23,983 nt of DNA from an uncultured Eubacteriales bacterium (lineage in GTDB: Bacteria > Bacillota > Clostridia > Christensenellales > CAG-138). The stretch spans positions 1 through 23,983 of the forward strand of contig UQOG01000018.1 of assembly GCA_900542615.1 (NCBI GenBank), read 5' to 3'. Of this stretch, positions 7,643 through 16,812 are shown piece after piece (position 1 is the stretch's first letter; each line of letters starts with the position of its first letter). The notes under the pieces are model-generated. The model was not told where the DNA came from. It made no database searches and worked only from the letters and a program-made list of their open reading frames with translations. The position numbers were made by a program, and so were the translations under genes.

Positions 7643-7671
7643 ATTATATCACAATCTCGCCCCATAAGCAA
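7643..7671 (-). promoter_or_regulatory. Promoter of rimP-nusA operon
   Basis: -35-like TTGCTT (7671-7666), 17-nt spacer, perfect -10 TATAAT (7648-7643) with an extended TGa element just before it. The predicted start is near 7636, giving a leader of about 100 nt that contains the attenuator hairpin. It sits in a locally AT-rich gap after polC. Confidence 0.75.
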
Positions 7672-7713
7672 TAGAAATCTGGGGGGATTTGGATGGAAGG
7701 GGGTTCCGGCCGG

Positions 7714-10700
7714 CTAAAACAGGGTCAGCTGGTTGGTCTCCGGCAGGCCGGAGAGCACCCCCAGGTCCCGGAGGGCTTGGACCACCGCGCTGTTGGCGCC
7801 GCTGCGGGCCCGGAAGTCCTCCACGGAGAGATAGGGGCCGGCCCGGCCGGCCTGGGCCACCGCGTCCGCAGCGGCCTCCCCCACCCCGGCGATGGAGGAG
7901 AAGGGCGGGCGCAGCTTCCCGTCCTCGATGCAAAAGTTCCGGGCGTCGCTTTTATAGAGGTCCACCGGCAATAGCTGGATGCCCCTTAGGTTCATCTCGT
8001 ACACCACCTCCAGGATGGTGAGCAGGTCGGCCTCCTTTTGCTCGATATCGTTGCCCTTTTTCTTGAGGGCCTTGATGTTGTTCAGCACCGCCTGGGCGCC
8101 TCCTTGGGCCGCCGCGATGTCGAAGGCGTCCGCCCGCACGGACAAATACACCGCGTAAAAGGCCAGGGGCAGATGCACCTTATAGTAGGCCACCCGGAAG
8201 GCCATCATCACATAGGCCGCCGCGTGGGCCCGGGGGAACATGTACTTGATCTTCTTGCAGGAGTCGATGAACCATTCCGGAGTGTTGATGCTGCGCATGG
8301 CGGCTTCCATCTCCTCGGTGACCCCCCGGCCCTTGCGCACGCTCTCCATGGTCTTAAAGGAGATGGAGGGCTCGCCCCCCCGCAGGATCAGGTAGTTCAT
8401 AATATCGTCCCGGGTGCAGATCACGTCCTTGAGGGTGGCGGTGCCCCCACGCACCAGGTCCTGGGCGTTGCCCAGCCACACGTCCGTGCCGTGGGACAGG
8501 CCGGAGATGCGCACCAGCTCCTCCATGGTGGTAGGGCGGGTATCCATGAGCATCTGCCGCACAAAGCTGGTGCCGAATTCCGGTATGGCCAGGGAGCCCA
8601 CGTCGCAGCCCAGGGCCTCCAGGGAGCAGCCCAAGGGCGCCGAGGAGGAAAAGATGGCCATGGTCTCCCGATCGTCCAGGGGGATGGTCTTGGGGTCCAG
8701 GCCGGTGATGTCCTGGAGCATCCTTAGGGCGGTGGGATCGTCGTGGCCCAGGATATCCAGCTTTACCAGCCGGTCGTCCATGGCGTGGAAGTCGAAGTGG
8801 GTGGTGATCACGTCCACGTCCGTCTTATCCGCCGGCCGCTGGATGGGGGTGAACTCCATAATATCGTTTTCCTTGGGCACGATCACAATGCCGCCCGGAT
8901 GCTGGCCCGTGGTCTTTTTCACCCCGGCGCACCCGGCCACCAGCCGGTCGATCTCCTCCTTGGTGGGCATGAGGCCGTTTTCATCGCACCAGGCCCGCAC
9001 ATACCCATAGACCGTCTTATCCTTTACCCCGGAGATGGTCCCCGCCCGGAAGGCGTGGCCCTCCCCGAACATGGTCTCCGTAAACTTATGGGCCACCGGC
9101 TGGTATTCCCCGGAGAAGTTCAGGTCGATATCCGGGGTCTTGTCCCCCTTGAACCCCAAAAAGGTCTCGAAGGGGATCTCGTAGCCCAGCTTGTTGAGGG
9201 GGGTGCCGCATACCGGGCAGGCCCGGTCCGGCATATCCACCCCGCAGGCGTATTTGGTCCGGTCCACGTCGAAGTCGCTGTACTTGCACTTGGGGCAAAC
9301 ATAGTGGGGCTGCAGGGCGTTCACCTCGGTGATCCCCGCCATATTGGCCACAAAGGAGCTGCCCACCGAGCCCCGGGACCCTACCAGATACCCGTCGGAC
9401 AGGGATTTTTGCACCAGCCGCTGGGCCATCAAATACAAGGACGCATACCCGTTGCCGATGATGGAGGTCAATTCCTTATCCAGGCGCTTTTGCACCACCT
9501 CCGGCAAGGGGTCCCCATAGATGGCATGGGCCCGGGTCATGGCCATGTTCCGCAGCTCCTCGTCCGCCCCGGGGAAGGTGGGGGCGTAGGTGCCCTTTTC
9601 CGAGAGGAAGGGCTTGAGCCGCTCGCAGCTGTCCGCAATGGCGTTGGGGTTGTCGATCACCACCGCATGGGCCTTTTCAGGCCCCAGGTAGGCGAATTCC
9701 TCCAGCATTTCGTCCGTGGTCTTAAAGTACAGGGGGGCCTGCTCCTCCGCGTCCTCAAAGCCCCGGGCGTGCATGATGATGGCCCGAAACACGCTGTCGT
9801 CCGGCTCTAAAAAGTGCACGTCCCCCGTGGCCACCACCGGCTTGTGGAGGGCGTCCCCCAGGGCCACGATCTTCCGGTTCAGGTCCCGCAGCCCCTCCTC
9901 GTCCGCCACCCGGCCGTTGCGGGTCAGGAAGGCGTTGTTGGCGATGGGCTGGATCTCCAAAAAGTCGTACATCTTGGCCACCTGGGCCAGCGTTTCCTCC
10001 GGCTCCCCCTTGAGCACGCTCTGGAACAGCTCCCCCGCCTCGCAGGCGGAACCCACGATAAGCCCCTGGCGGTTTAGGTGCAATAGGCTCCGGGGGATCC
10101 GGGGCACCTTGCGCAGGTGCTCCAGATGGGCGTAGGATACCAACCTGTAAAGGTTCACCAGCCCCGGCTGATCCTTGGCGATGATGATGATATGATAGGT
10201 GCGGCGCTTGGCCCTGGTATCCTGCTGGTCCAGGGCGTTGAACAGGGGCAGCTCCCGGGCCTGCCGCAGGTCCAGCTCCGGCAACGCCGCCGCCAACAGG
10301 GCCGCCGTGCCCCGGGCAATCTCCAACGCGCCCCCCTGGGGCGCCGCCTTGCCCAGGGCGCCCAAAAAGGCGGCCAAGGTCTGGTCCTTCACCTCCCGCC
10401 ACAGATCGTGGCTCAGGACGCTAAGGTCCGCATATTCCGCCGGCAATTCCATCCCATGGGCCGCCCCATGGGCGTGGAGCAAGGCCACCGTCCCCGGGCC
10501 GAAGGCCGCCGGGCAGCCCCCCTCCATAAACGCCGAAAGGTCTGTAAGGGCCTCCTTCACCGATGCGCCCCCGGCCAGGGCCTCCTGGGTCAGGCCGGTC
10601 TCCTGGGCCAATTCCGGGGGCAGCAGGGCGCCGCAATCCACCACCCGGTAAAAGGTATCCAACACCTCTCCTTCCGCTGTGATCCGCAGGGCGGCGATCT

Positions 10701-11958
10701 CAAACAAATCGTCCAGCCGAAAGGCCGGGGCCGATGTGACCCCCAGGGCGATATAGGTTTCCGGCCGCTCCACCAGCCGGCAATCCGGCAACAGATACCC
10801 CTCCACCCCCAGGATGGCCTTGATCTCCTGGCCGCCCTTGGTGAGCTTGTCCGCCGCGGACACTGCGTCCGGGAAGGCGTGGACCACCCCGTGGTCCGTG
10901 ATGGCGATGGCCCTATGGCCCCAGCGGGCCGCGGTGGCCACGGCTTCCTTCACGTTGGTGAGGCCGTCCATGGTGCTCATCTTGGTATGCAGGTGCAGCT
11001 CCACCCGCTTTTCCGCCGCCGTATCCATCCGCTTGGGCATGGAAAAAGCCCCGATGCTCCGCACATGGACGCACATGCGCCGCATGAATTCGTCCATGGT
11101 GTAATCCCCCTGCACCAGCAGCCAGTCCCCTTGCTTCTTGGCGGCTTCCAGCTCGGCCTGCAGCTTTTGCCCCGCCTCCTTCTCCTTGATGAACAGCTTG
11201 CAGGGCAGGGTGTTGGTATGGTCGCTGATGGCAAAGTTGATGATAAAGGCGCCGTTTTTCGTCTCCTTCACCTCCAGGCTGGTGATCTCTCCGCCGATCA
11301 CCACCCGGCCCACATCCTCGTTCACCTGATCCTGGGGGATCCGGTCCTTTTCCTGGATGCGCTTGCCGTACAGCACCCGGGGGCCCTGCTCCGCCCCCGG
11401 CTTTTCGGCGGGCTTTCGTTTGCTCCGGCCCGCCGCCTGGGCGGCCGCCTGGCTAAAATCCGGCTTCTCCGGCAGCTTCAGGGGCTCCAGGCCCTCGTCC
11501 GTTTCCGCCAGCACCTGCAGCTCCAGGCCATAGGCCTGGGAAAAGGCTGCCTCCGCCCGGCGCAGGGCGCTTCCATCCCCCAGCATCTCCAAGCAGCCCG
11601 GCGCCAGCCGCAGCCGCAGCGCCCCGCCCGCCTCCAGGGTCAAGCACGCCCCCTGCAGGGCGGGCCGGATGGTGGGGCAAAGCTCCCGCAGGCTCTGTTC
11701 CAGCACCTTTTCAAGGGCCGCCCCCTGCTCCTCCAATTGAAGGGCCGCCGGCCCGCCAAAGAAAAAGGCCGCCTGCGTGGGGCAGCCCATGGCGTCCTCC
11801 AGCCCCTGCCGGATGGCTTCCATCTGGCCGAGGGTCAGCAGGCTGTCGCTTTGGGCCTCCACCAGCAGCCTGCGCTCCGCCTTATGCAAAACGGCCTGCC
11901 GGACCCTTCCATTTACCGCCCCGTTCTCCCGGAACAGGGCTTCCAAGCCTCCATCCAT
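7714..11958 (-). CDS. polC: DNA polymerase III alpha PolC, proofreading domain degenerate
   Basis: 1414 residues, near the usual 1430-1450. Order: divergent N-terminal domain (1-200), OB fold (about 215-305), PHP part 1 (HLHTKMS about 322, ITDHG about 353), inserted exonuclease region (about 400-565), PHP part 2 (about 585-720, GSACEAGE, ATGDVHFL), palm and fingers with a zinc module (CPKC about 888, CPVC about 914), catalytic TPDIDLNFSGEYQ (about 941-953), KTTGQHPGGIVIVP, KLDILGHDDPT, and C-terminal LPETNQLTLF. The polymerase looks intact. The exonuclease insert aligns by length and framework with B. subtilis PolC, but the DxE motif is GVTS, the AHNASFD motif is AFGPGTV and the HRAxxD motif is GALEIAR. 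All DEDDh residues are therefore absent and proofreading in cis is probably lost. It lies downstream of ispG with a 21-nt gap. Confidence 0.97.
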   Translation of the reverse strand: MDGGLEALFRENGAVNGRVRQAVLHKAERRLLVEAQSDSLLTLGQMEAIRQGLEDAMGCPTQAAFFFGGPAALQLEEQGAALEKVLEQSLRELCPTIRPALQGACLTLEAGGALRLRLAPGCLEMLGDGSALRRAEAAFSQAYGLELQVLAETDEGLEPLKLPEKPDFSQAAAQAAGRSKRKPAEKPGAEQGPRVLYGKRIQEKDRIPQDQVNEDVGRVVIGGEITSLEVKETKNGAFIINFAISDHTNTLPCKLFIKEKEAGQKLQAELEAAKKQGDWLLVQGDYTMDEFMRRMCVHVRSIGAFSMPKRMDTAAEKRVELHLHTKMSTMDGLTNVKEAVATAARWGHRAIAITDHGVVHAFPDAVSAADKLTKGGQEIKAILGVEGYLLPDCRLVERPETYIALGVTSAPAFRLDDLFEIAALRITAEGEVLDTFYRVVDCGALLPPELAQETGLTQEALAGGASVKEALTDLSAFMEGGCPAAFGPGTVALLHAHGAAHGMELPAEYADLSVLSHDLWREVKDQTLAAFLGALGKAAPQGGALEIARGTAALLAAALPELDLRQARELPLFNALDQQDTRAKRRTYHIIIIAKDQPGLVNLYRLVSYAHLEHLRKVPRIPRSLLHLNRQGLIVGSACEAGELFQSVLKGEPEETLAQVAKMYDFLEIQPIANNAFLTRNGRVADEEGLRDLNRKIVALGDALHKPVVATGDVHFLEPDDSVFRAIIMHARGFEDAEEQAPLYFKTTDEMLEEFAYLGPEKAHAVVIDNPNAIADSCERLKPFLSEKGTYAPTFPGADEELRNMAMTRAHAIYGDPLPEVVQKRLDKELTSIIGNGYASLYLMAQRLVQKSLSDGYLVGSRGSVGSSFVANMAGITEVNALQPHYVCPKCKYSDFDVDRTKYACGVDMPDRACPVCGTPLNKLGYEIPFETFLGFKGDKTPDIDLNFSGEYQPVAHKFTETMFGEGHAFRAGTISGVKDKTVYGYVRAWCDENGLMPTKEEIDRLVAGCAGVKKTTGQHPGGIVIVPKENDIMEFTPIQRPADKTDVDVITTHFDFHAMDDRLVKLDILGHDDPTALRMLQDITGLDPKTIPLDDRETMAIFSSSAPLGCSLEALGCDVGSLAIPEFGTSFVRQMLMDTRPTTMEELVRISGLSHGTDVWLGNAQDLVRGGTATLKDVICTRDDIMNYLILRGGEPSISFKTMESVRKGRGVTEEMEAAMRSINTPEWFIDSCKKIKYMFPRAHAAAYVMMAFRVAYYKVHLPLAFYAVYLSVRADAFDIAAAQGGAQAVLNNIKALKKKGNDIEQKEADLLTILEVVYEMNLRGIQLLPVDLYKSDARNFCIEDGKLRPPFSSIAGVGEAAADAVAQAGRAGPYLSVEDFRARSGANSAVVQALRDLGVLSGLPETNQLTLF

Positions 11959-11979
11959 ACGGCCGTCCTCCTCTCTCGT

Positions 11980-13041
11980 TTATTGTGCCGCCAGCATGGC
12001 CTTAGCCAGCCGGATCAATTCCCCAATGGCTTCCTCCCTGGGCCGGTTGCCCAGCAGCTTCCCCCGTTGGAACAAGAGCCCCTTGTCCCCGGCAAAGGCC
12101 ACCCCCACGTCCGCGTCCCGGGCCTCCCCCGGGCCGTTGACCGCGCAGCCCATCACCGCCACTTTCAGATAGGGCCCCTCCTTGGGCAAGGCCGCCTCCA
12201 CCCGCCGCACCACCGGCAACAGGTCAAAGCCCGTGCGGCCGCAGGTGGGGCAGGAGACGATCTCCACCCCCTCCTTGCGAAGGCCCATGGCCCGCAAAAG
12301 CTGCCGGGCCGCCGCCACCTCCTGCACCGGCTCCCCGGTCAGGGAGATCCGCAGGGTGTCACCCAGGCCCTGGTGAAGCAGGATCCCCAGGCCCGCCGCG
12401 GATTTTACCAGCCCCGCGCTGCCGCCCCCCGCCTCAGTGATCCCCAGATGCAGCGGGTAGGGGCAGGCTTGGGCCATCCTTTCATAGGCGGCCACCGTGG
12501 TTTCCACGTCCGAAGCCTTCAGGGAGATCACGATCTCATAAAACCCAGCCTGCTCCAACAGGGCCACATGGGAAAGGGCGCTCTGAACCAATGCCTCGGG
12601 GGTGGGGCCGCCGTATTTACGGTAGAGCGCCTTTTCCAGGGAGCCCCCGTTCACCCCGATGCGGATGGGGGCCCCATGGTCCTTGGCGCAGGCCACCAGC
12701 TCCCGAACCTTATCCGCCCCGCCGATGTTTCCCGGGTTGATGCGCACCTTATCCGCCCCGTTTTCCAGGGCCGCCATGGCCAGCCGGTGGTCAAAATGCA
12801 CGTCCGCCACCAAGGGGATGGGGCAAGCGGCCCGGATGGCCTTTAAAGCCCTGGCCGCCTCCATATCCGGCACGGTGCAGCGGACGATCTGGCAGCCTGC
12901 GTCCACCAAGGCCCGGATCTGGGCGATGGTGGCAACAGCGTCCCGGGTGTCGGTATTGGTCATGGATTGGATGGTGATGGGCGCGCCGCCGCCGATGGCG
13001 ACCTGCCCCACATGCACCTGGCGGGTTTGCGCACGTTTCAT
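11980..13041 (-). CDS. ispG: 4-hydroxy-3-methylbut-2-enyl diphosphate synthase IspG
   Basis: 353 residues. Converts MEcPP to HMBPP in the MEP isoprenoid pathway with a [4Fe-4S] cluster. The N-terminal TIM barrel has GAPITIQSMTNTDTRD, VPDMEAA and INPGNIGG. The C-terminal cluster domain has SCPTCGRTGFDL (C264, C267) and VMGCAVNGPGEA (C299, Glu 306). It begins 1 nt after the rseP stop (TGATATG), indicating coupling. With dxr two genes upstream, the window holds two of the seven MEP enzymes; neighbouring uppS uses the pathway's product. Confidence 0.97.
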   Translation of the reverse strand: MKRAQTRQVHVGQVAIGGGAPITIQSMTNTDTRDAVATIAQIRALVDAGCQIVRCTVPDMEAARALKAIRAACPIPLVADVHFDHRLAMAALENGADKVRINPGNIGGADKVRELVACAKDHGAPIRIGVNGGSLEKALYRKYGGPTPEALVQSALSHVALLEQAGFYEIVISLKASDVETTVAAYERMAQACPYPLHLGITEAGGGSAGLVKSAAGLGILLHQGLGDTLRISLTGEPVQEVAAARQLLRAMGLRKEGVEIVSCPTCGRTGFDLLPVVRRVEAALPKEGPYLKVAVMGCAVNGPGEARDADVGVAFAGDKGLLFQRGKLLGNRPREEAIGELIRLAKAMLAAQ

Positions 13042-13042
13042 A

Positions 13043-14083
13043 TCAGAACCCCAATAGCGCCCGCACGTCCTGCACCGTCAGCAGGATCACCAGGGCGAAC
13101 AGCAGGATCAAGCCTGCAAAATGGATCATGCCTTCCTTTTCCGGAGGGATCGCCTTGCCCCGGATACCTTCCAGGGCCACGAACACCAGCCGGCCCCCGT
13201 CCAGGCCCGGGATGGGAAACAGGTTCAAAAGCCCCAGGTTGATGGTGATCAGCACCCCCAGCCGCAGGATGGTCTCCCAGCCGTAGCGGACGAATTCGCT
13301 CATCACGGAAATGGTGCCCACCGGGCCCATCAAATCCCCCTCCTGCACCCCGGTGCTGAACATTTGGCCAATGGCCGCCACCATCTCCCTTACGATGTTC
13401 CACACATAGCCAAAGGAATCCCCCATGGCCTCCAGCACCCCGTAGGTGCGCCGGGCCGGGGAAAAGGTAATGCCGATCAGATTATAGCCGGCCTCCTGGT
13501 TATAGATGTCCCGGATGGTCAAGTCCAGCTTTTCCCCGTCCCGCAATACGGTGATGGTCACCGCCTCCGGGTCTGCGGCCTGAATGGCGGGGGCGGCCTC
13601 CGCATAGCTCAACAGCCGCTTGCCGTCCACCGCATAGAGCATATCTCCCACCTGCATCCCCGCCTGTTGTGCCGGGGAATCCGCAAAGGAAAATTCCTGG
13701 ACCTGGGCCGCCACGTCCCCAAAGATCCCCAGGGCAAAGGCTGCCAGCACCACCGCCAGCACCACGTTCATCAGCGGCCCCGCCGCCACCACCACCGCCC
13801 GTTTCCAGGGCTTCTGGGCGTTGAAGGGCAAGGGCGCGTCCTGTTTGACGGGCAGGTTGTCGTCCTCCCCGTAAAAGCGGCACATGCCCCCCAGGGGCAG
13901 GGCCCGCAGGGAGTACTGAATCCCCTTTTTCTCGGTTTTCCACACCACCGGCCCCATGCCGATGGCGTATTCCAATATGCCAAAGCCCAAAAGACGGCCT
14001 GCGGCATAGTGTCCCAGCTCATGCACCGCCACAAACACCGTAAGCATGAGCAGCGCGCCGATAATGGATAACAGATTTGCCAA
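13043..14083 (-). CDS. rseP: Site-2 protease RseP/RasP, TTG start
   Basis: 346 residues, multi-pass membrane zinc metalloprotease that cuts membrane-bound anti-sigma factors and signal peptides inside the bilayer. The zinc motif HELGH (21-25) is in the first membrane segment, one PDZ domain lies at about 125-190 (SPAQQAGMQVGDMLYAVDG), and the second active-site motif is NLFPIPGLDGGRL near the C-terminus. The start is TTG: an in-frame TAA lies four codons upstream and no ATG precedes HELGH. The GGAGG that serves as SD lies in the last codons of dxr, about 12 nt away. Confidence 0.94.
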   Translation of the reverse strand: MANLLSIIGALLMLTVFVAVHELGHYAAGRLLGFGILEYAIGMGPVVWKTEKKGIQYSLRALPLGGMCRFYGEDDNLPVKQDAPLPFNAQKPWKRAVVVAAGPLMNVVLAVVLAAFALGIFGDVAAQVQEFSFADSPAQQAGMQVGDMLYAVDGKRLLSYAEAAPAIQAADPEAVTITVLRDGEKLDLTIRDIYNQEAGYNLIGITFSPARRTYGVLEAMGDSFGYVWNIVREMVAAIGQMFSTGVQEGDLMGPVGTISVMSEFVRYGWETILRLGVLITINLGLLNLFPIPGLDGGRLVFVALEGIRGKAIPPEKEGMIHFAGLILLFALVILLTVQDVRALLGF

Positions 14084-14092
14084 TTGTATTGA

Positions 14093-15253
14093 TTACCTCC
14101 AAGCGGATGCAAGCTGCGCGGCCTTTTCCCGGGCCAATTGCCGGGCCTGGGCGTCCAGCCTGCAAATGTCCTGTAGGTCCCTGGGTTCGCCCCGCCCCAT
14201 CCGTTCCATGGCGTAGGCCACCAGGGTCCCGATCTCCAAAAAGGGGAGCTTCCCCTGCAAAAACAGCGCCGCCGCCACCTCGTTGGCCCCATTGTAGGCG
14301 ATGGGCAAAGCGCCTCCCGCCTCCAGGGCCTCGTAGGCCAAAGGCAAAGCCACAAACCGCTCCGGGTCCGGCGCTTCGAAATGCAGCGTCCCCGCCCGGG
14401 CCAGGTCCAACGCTCCAAAGGGCCCTGCTTCCCGGGCCTCCTCCGCAAGGGCATACTGGATGGGCAGCCGCATATCCGGGGCGCTCAGCTGGGCCAGCTG
14501 GCACCCGTCCACAAATTCCACCAGGGAGTGGACGATGGATTCCGGATGGATCAGCACCTGGATCTTGCTGCCTGGCATGTGAAACAAATATGCCGCTTCC
14601 AGGATCTCCAGCCCCTTGTTGAACAGGCTGGCGCTGTCGACGGTGATCTTTCTGCCCATGCGCCAGGTGGGGTGCCGGAGGGCGTCCGCCACGGTGACCC
14701 GGGCCAGCTGGGCCCGGGTGTAGGTGCGGAAGGGCCCGCCCGAGGCGGTGAGCAGCAGCCGCTTCACCCGGGCGGGGTCCTCGCCCCCCAGGCACTGGTA
14801 CAGGGCGGATTGCTCGCTATCCACCGGGATGATCCGGCCTTTCCCTGCCGCCAGGGCCCGCTCCACCAGGCCGTGGCCGCAAACGATGCTCTCCTTATTG
14901 GCCAATGCCACGGTCTTGCCCGCCTGAAGGGCCGCCAGCAAAGGCGCCAGCCCTGCAAAGCCGCTGACCCCGTTTACCACCATGTCCCCCTGGGGCAGGG
15001 CGGCCAAAAGGCTGGCGGCCTCCGGCCCGGCCTCCACCCGGGCGCCCAGGCCCGCCAAGTCCGCCGCCCCCTCCGGATCCGCCAGCCCCAGCCATTGGGG
15101 CCGGAATTCCAGGGCCTGCTGCCGCAAAAGCCCGGCGTCCGATCCGGCGCACAGGGCCAATATTTCAAATTTCCCGGGCATGGCCCGCACCACCTCCAAA
15201 ACCTGGCGGCCAATGGAGCCTGTGCTGCCCAGGACAACGATCCTCTTCTTCAT
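14093..15253 (-). CDS. dxr: 1-deoxy-D-xylulose 5-phosphate reductoisomerase
   Basis: 386 residues. First committed step of the MEP pathway (DXP to MEP, NADPH). Motifs: GSTGSIGRQ (NADPH binding, residue about 8), ALANKESIVCGH, PVDSEQSALYQCL, LLTASGGPFR, GRKITVDSASLFNKGLE (metal and substrate), and HPESIVHSLVEF. The start at 15253 (MKKRIVVLGSTGSIG) fits the family and has GAAGGA about 9 nt upstream; the frame is open further upstream but only as antisense or out-of-frame shadow over cdsA. Confidence 0.97.
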   Translation of the reverse strand: MKKRIVVLGSTGSIGRQVLEVVRAMPGKFEILALCAGSDAGLLRQQALEFRPQWLGLADPEGAADLAGLGARVEAGPEAASLLAALPQGDMVVNGVSGFAGLAPLLAALQAGKTVALANKESIVCGHGLVERALAAGKGRIIPVDSEQSALYQCLGGEDPARVKRLLLTASGGPFRTYTRAQLARVTVADALRHPTWRMGRKITVDSASLFNKGLEILEAAYLFHMPGSKIQVLIHPESIVHSLVEFVDGCQLAQLSAPDMRLPIQYALAEEAREAGPFGALDLARAGTLHFEAPDPERFVALPLAYEALEAGGALPIAYNGANEVAAALFLQGKLPFLEIGTLVAYAMERMGRGEPRDLQDICRLDAQARQLAREKAAQLASAWR

Positions 15254-15273
15254 AATACCGGTCCTTCTATAGT

Positions 15274-16083
15274 CTATATCCCCAACGCCAGGGCCATGCA
15301 AAGATAAACCACCGGCCCGCACATCAGCACGCTGTCCAGCCGGTCCATCATGCCGCCATGGCCGGGGAAGATCTTGCCGTAATCCTTGATGCCGGCCCAG
15401 CGCTTGATGGTGGAGGCAAACAGGTCGCCGATCTGGCCGATGCCCCCGCAGATGAGCCCCAGGACCAGGGCTTGGCCAAGGGCGGGCAGCAGGCCCCAAT
15501 CCACGCCGGGGACATAGCGGCCCACCGCATAGGCCAGCAAGCCGCCCAACGCCCCGCCGAAAAAGCCGCCTACGCTGCCTTCCACGGTCTTTTTGGGGCT
15601 GATGTGGGGGCAAAGCTTATGCTTGCCCAGGGCGGATCCTATGAAATAGGCCGCCGTATCCCCCAACAAGGGGGCGGTAAAGCATAAGAGGAGCAGGCAG
15701 GCGGAATAACTCGCCACCATTGCCAGCATAACATAAAAACCCAGGGGATAGATGCAAACAAACAGAGAACAAATGGTGTCCTCCATGGTACGCCGGGGAT
15801 TGCACACCCGCTCGACGCACAGGGCCAGGGGGCATAGCAGCAGGCACAGCCCCAGGGCGGAGAGCCCGGCGTTTGGCAAAAAGGCCAGGCCATACAGGGC
15901 GCCAATGGCGTACAAGGGCCAGGTGCAGATCCGATGGCCCTTGGCGCGGAACACCTGATCCATCTCATAGATGCTGATCAGCGCCGCCGCGGTAAAGGCG
16001 ATGGCCCGGAACCAGGGCCCCAACAAAAACATGGCGGCCAGCAGGAACACCAGCCCAATGCCCACCAGGATCCTCGTTTTCAT
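15274..16083 (-). CDS. cdsA: Phosphatidate cytidylyltransferase CdsA
   Basis: 269 residues, integral membrane enzyme making CDP-diacylglycerol from phosphatidate and CTP for phospholipid synthesis. Repeated hydrophobic segments run through the protein, and the C-terminal family signature reads STIKRWAGIKDYGKIFPGHG followed by GMMDRLDS. The SD (TAGGAGG) overlaps the uppS stop codon, 9 nt before the ATG. The usual partner order uppS-cdsA-dxr-rseP is kept. Confidence 0.96.
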   Translation of the reverse strand: MKTRILVGIGLVFLLAAMFLLGPWFRAIAFTAAALISIYEMDQVFRAKGHRICTWPLYAIGALYGLAFLPNAGLSALGLCLLLCPLALCVERVCNPRRTMEDTICSLFVCIYPLGFYVMLAMVASYSACLLLLCFTAPLLGDTAAYFIGSALGKHKLCPHISPKKTVEGSVGGFFGGALGGLLAYAVGRYVPGVDWGLLPALGQALVLGLICGGIGQIGDLFASTIKRWAGIKDYGKIFPGHGGMMDRLDSVLMCGPVVYLCMALALGI

Positions 16084-16092
16084 ACTTTCCTC

Positions 16093-16812
16093 CTATCCCG
16101 GCACATTGCCAAAGCGCCGGTTCCGCCGTTGAAATTCCTGCAGGCAGGCCACATAGCGTGCATCGGAAAAATCCGGGAAATAGTCCGGCACGAAGATCAG
16201 CTCCGCATAGGCGGCCTGGAGCAGCAAAAAGTTGGAAAGCCGCTGCTCCCCCCCGGTGCGGATCACCAGATCCAGCTCCGGCAAGCCCGCCGTATACAAG
16301 GCCCCCATCAGGGCCGCCTCGTCCACCGGCTCCCCCCGGGCCATCAACAGGTTTACAGCCCGGACCACTTCGTCCCGGCTGCCGTAATTCAAGGCTACGT
16401 TCAGCTTTAAGCCCTGGTTATCCCGGGTCTTGGCCTCGGCCTCCGCCAGGGCGTTCTGTATGTTTTGGGGGAACGCGCGCTTTTCCCCCAGGGTGCGGAT
16501 GCATACCCCATTGGCATGGAGCGCCTCCAGTTCCCGGCGGAAATATTCCATAAACAGCCCCAGCAACGCTTCCACCTCGCCGGCGGGCCGTTTCCAATTT
16601 TCTGTGGAAAATGCATACAGGGACAGGGCCTCGATGCCCAGGTCGCTGGTGAGCTGGATCAGGCCCCTTAGCCGCTCCATGCCTGCCCGGTGCCCCAAAG
16701 GCCGGGGCAATCCCCGGGCCTTGGCCCACCGGCCGTTGCCGTCCATGATGATGCCCACGTGCCGGGGCAGTTCCGCCGCGAGCCCCAGGCTCGCCGGTTG
16801 GATCCTCGCCAT
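16093..16812 (-). CDS. uppS: Isoprenyl transferase (undecaprenyl-PP synthase)
   Basis: 239 residues, the normal size. Makes undecaprenyl diphosphate, the lipid carrier for cell-wall synthesis. HVGIIMDGNGRWA (catalytic Asp about 24), YAFSTENWKRP, and RTGGEQRLSNFLLLQAAYAE are conserved. The start at 16812 is set by AAAAAGGAGG ending 4 nt before the ATG; the frame is open for another 500 nt upstream but that part has no protein-like features. Confidence 0.97.
   Translation of the reverse strand: MARIQPASLGLAAELPRHVGIIMDGNGRWAKARGLPRPLGHRAGMERLRGLIQLTSDLGIEALSLYAFSTENWKRPAGEVEALLGLFMEYFRRELEALHANGVCIRTLGEKRAFPQNIQNALAEAEAKTRDNQGLKLNVALNYGSRDEVVRAVNLLMARGEPVDEAALMGALYTAGLPELDLVIRTGGEQRLSNFLLLQAAYAELIFVPDYFPDFSDARYVACLQEFQRRNRRFGNVPG

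Noticed and set aside
10117..12846. 909-codon open frame on the plus strand
   Set aside because: It is antisense to polC and ispG, whose motifs are clear. Long antisense frames are expected in GC-rich genes, and its sequence is Gly/His/Gln/Leu-rich with no domain.
15254..15613. Upstream extension of dxr over cdsA
   Set aside because: It overlaps cdsA in another frame and reads as low-complexity sequence; MKKRIVVLGSTGSIG with an SD marks the real start.
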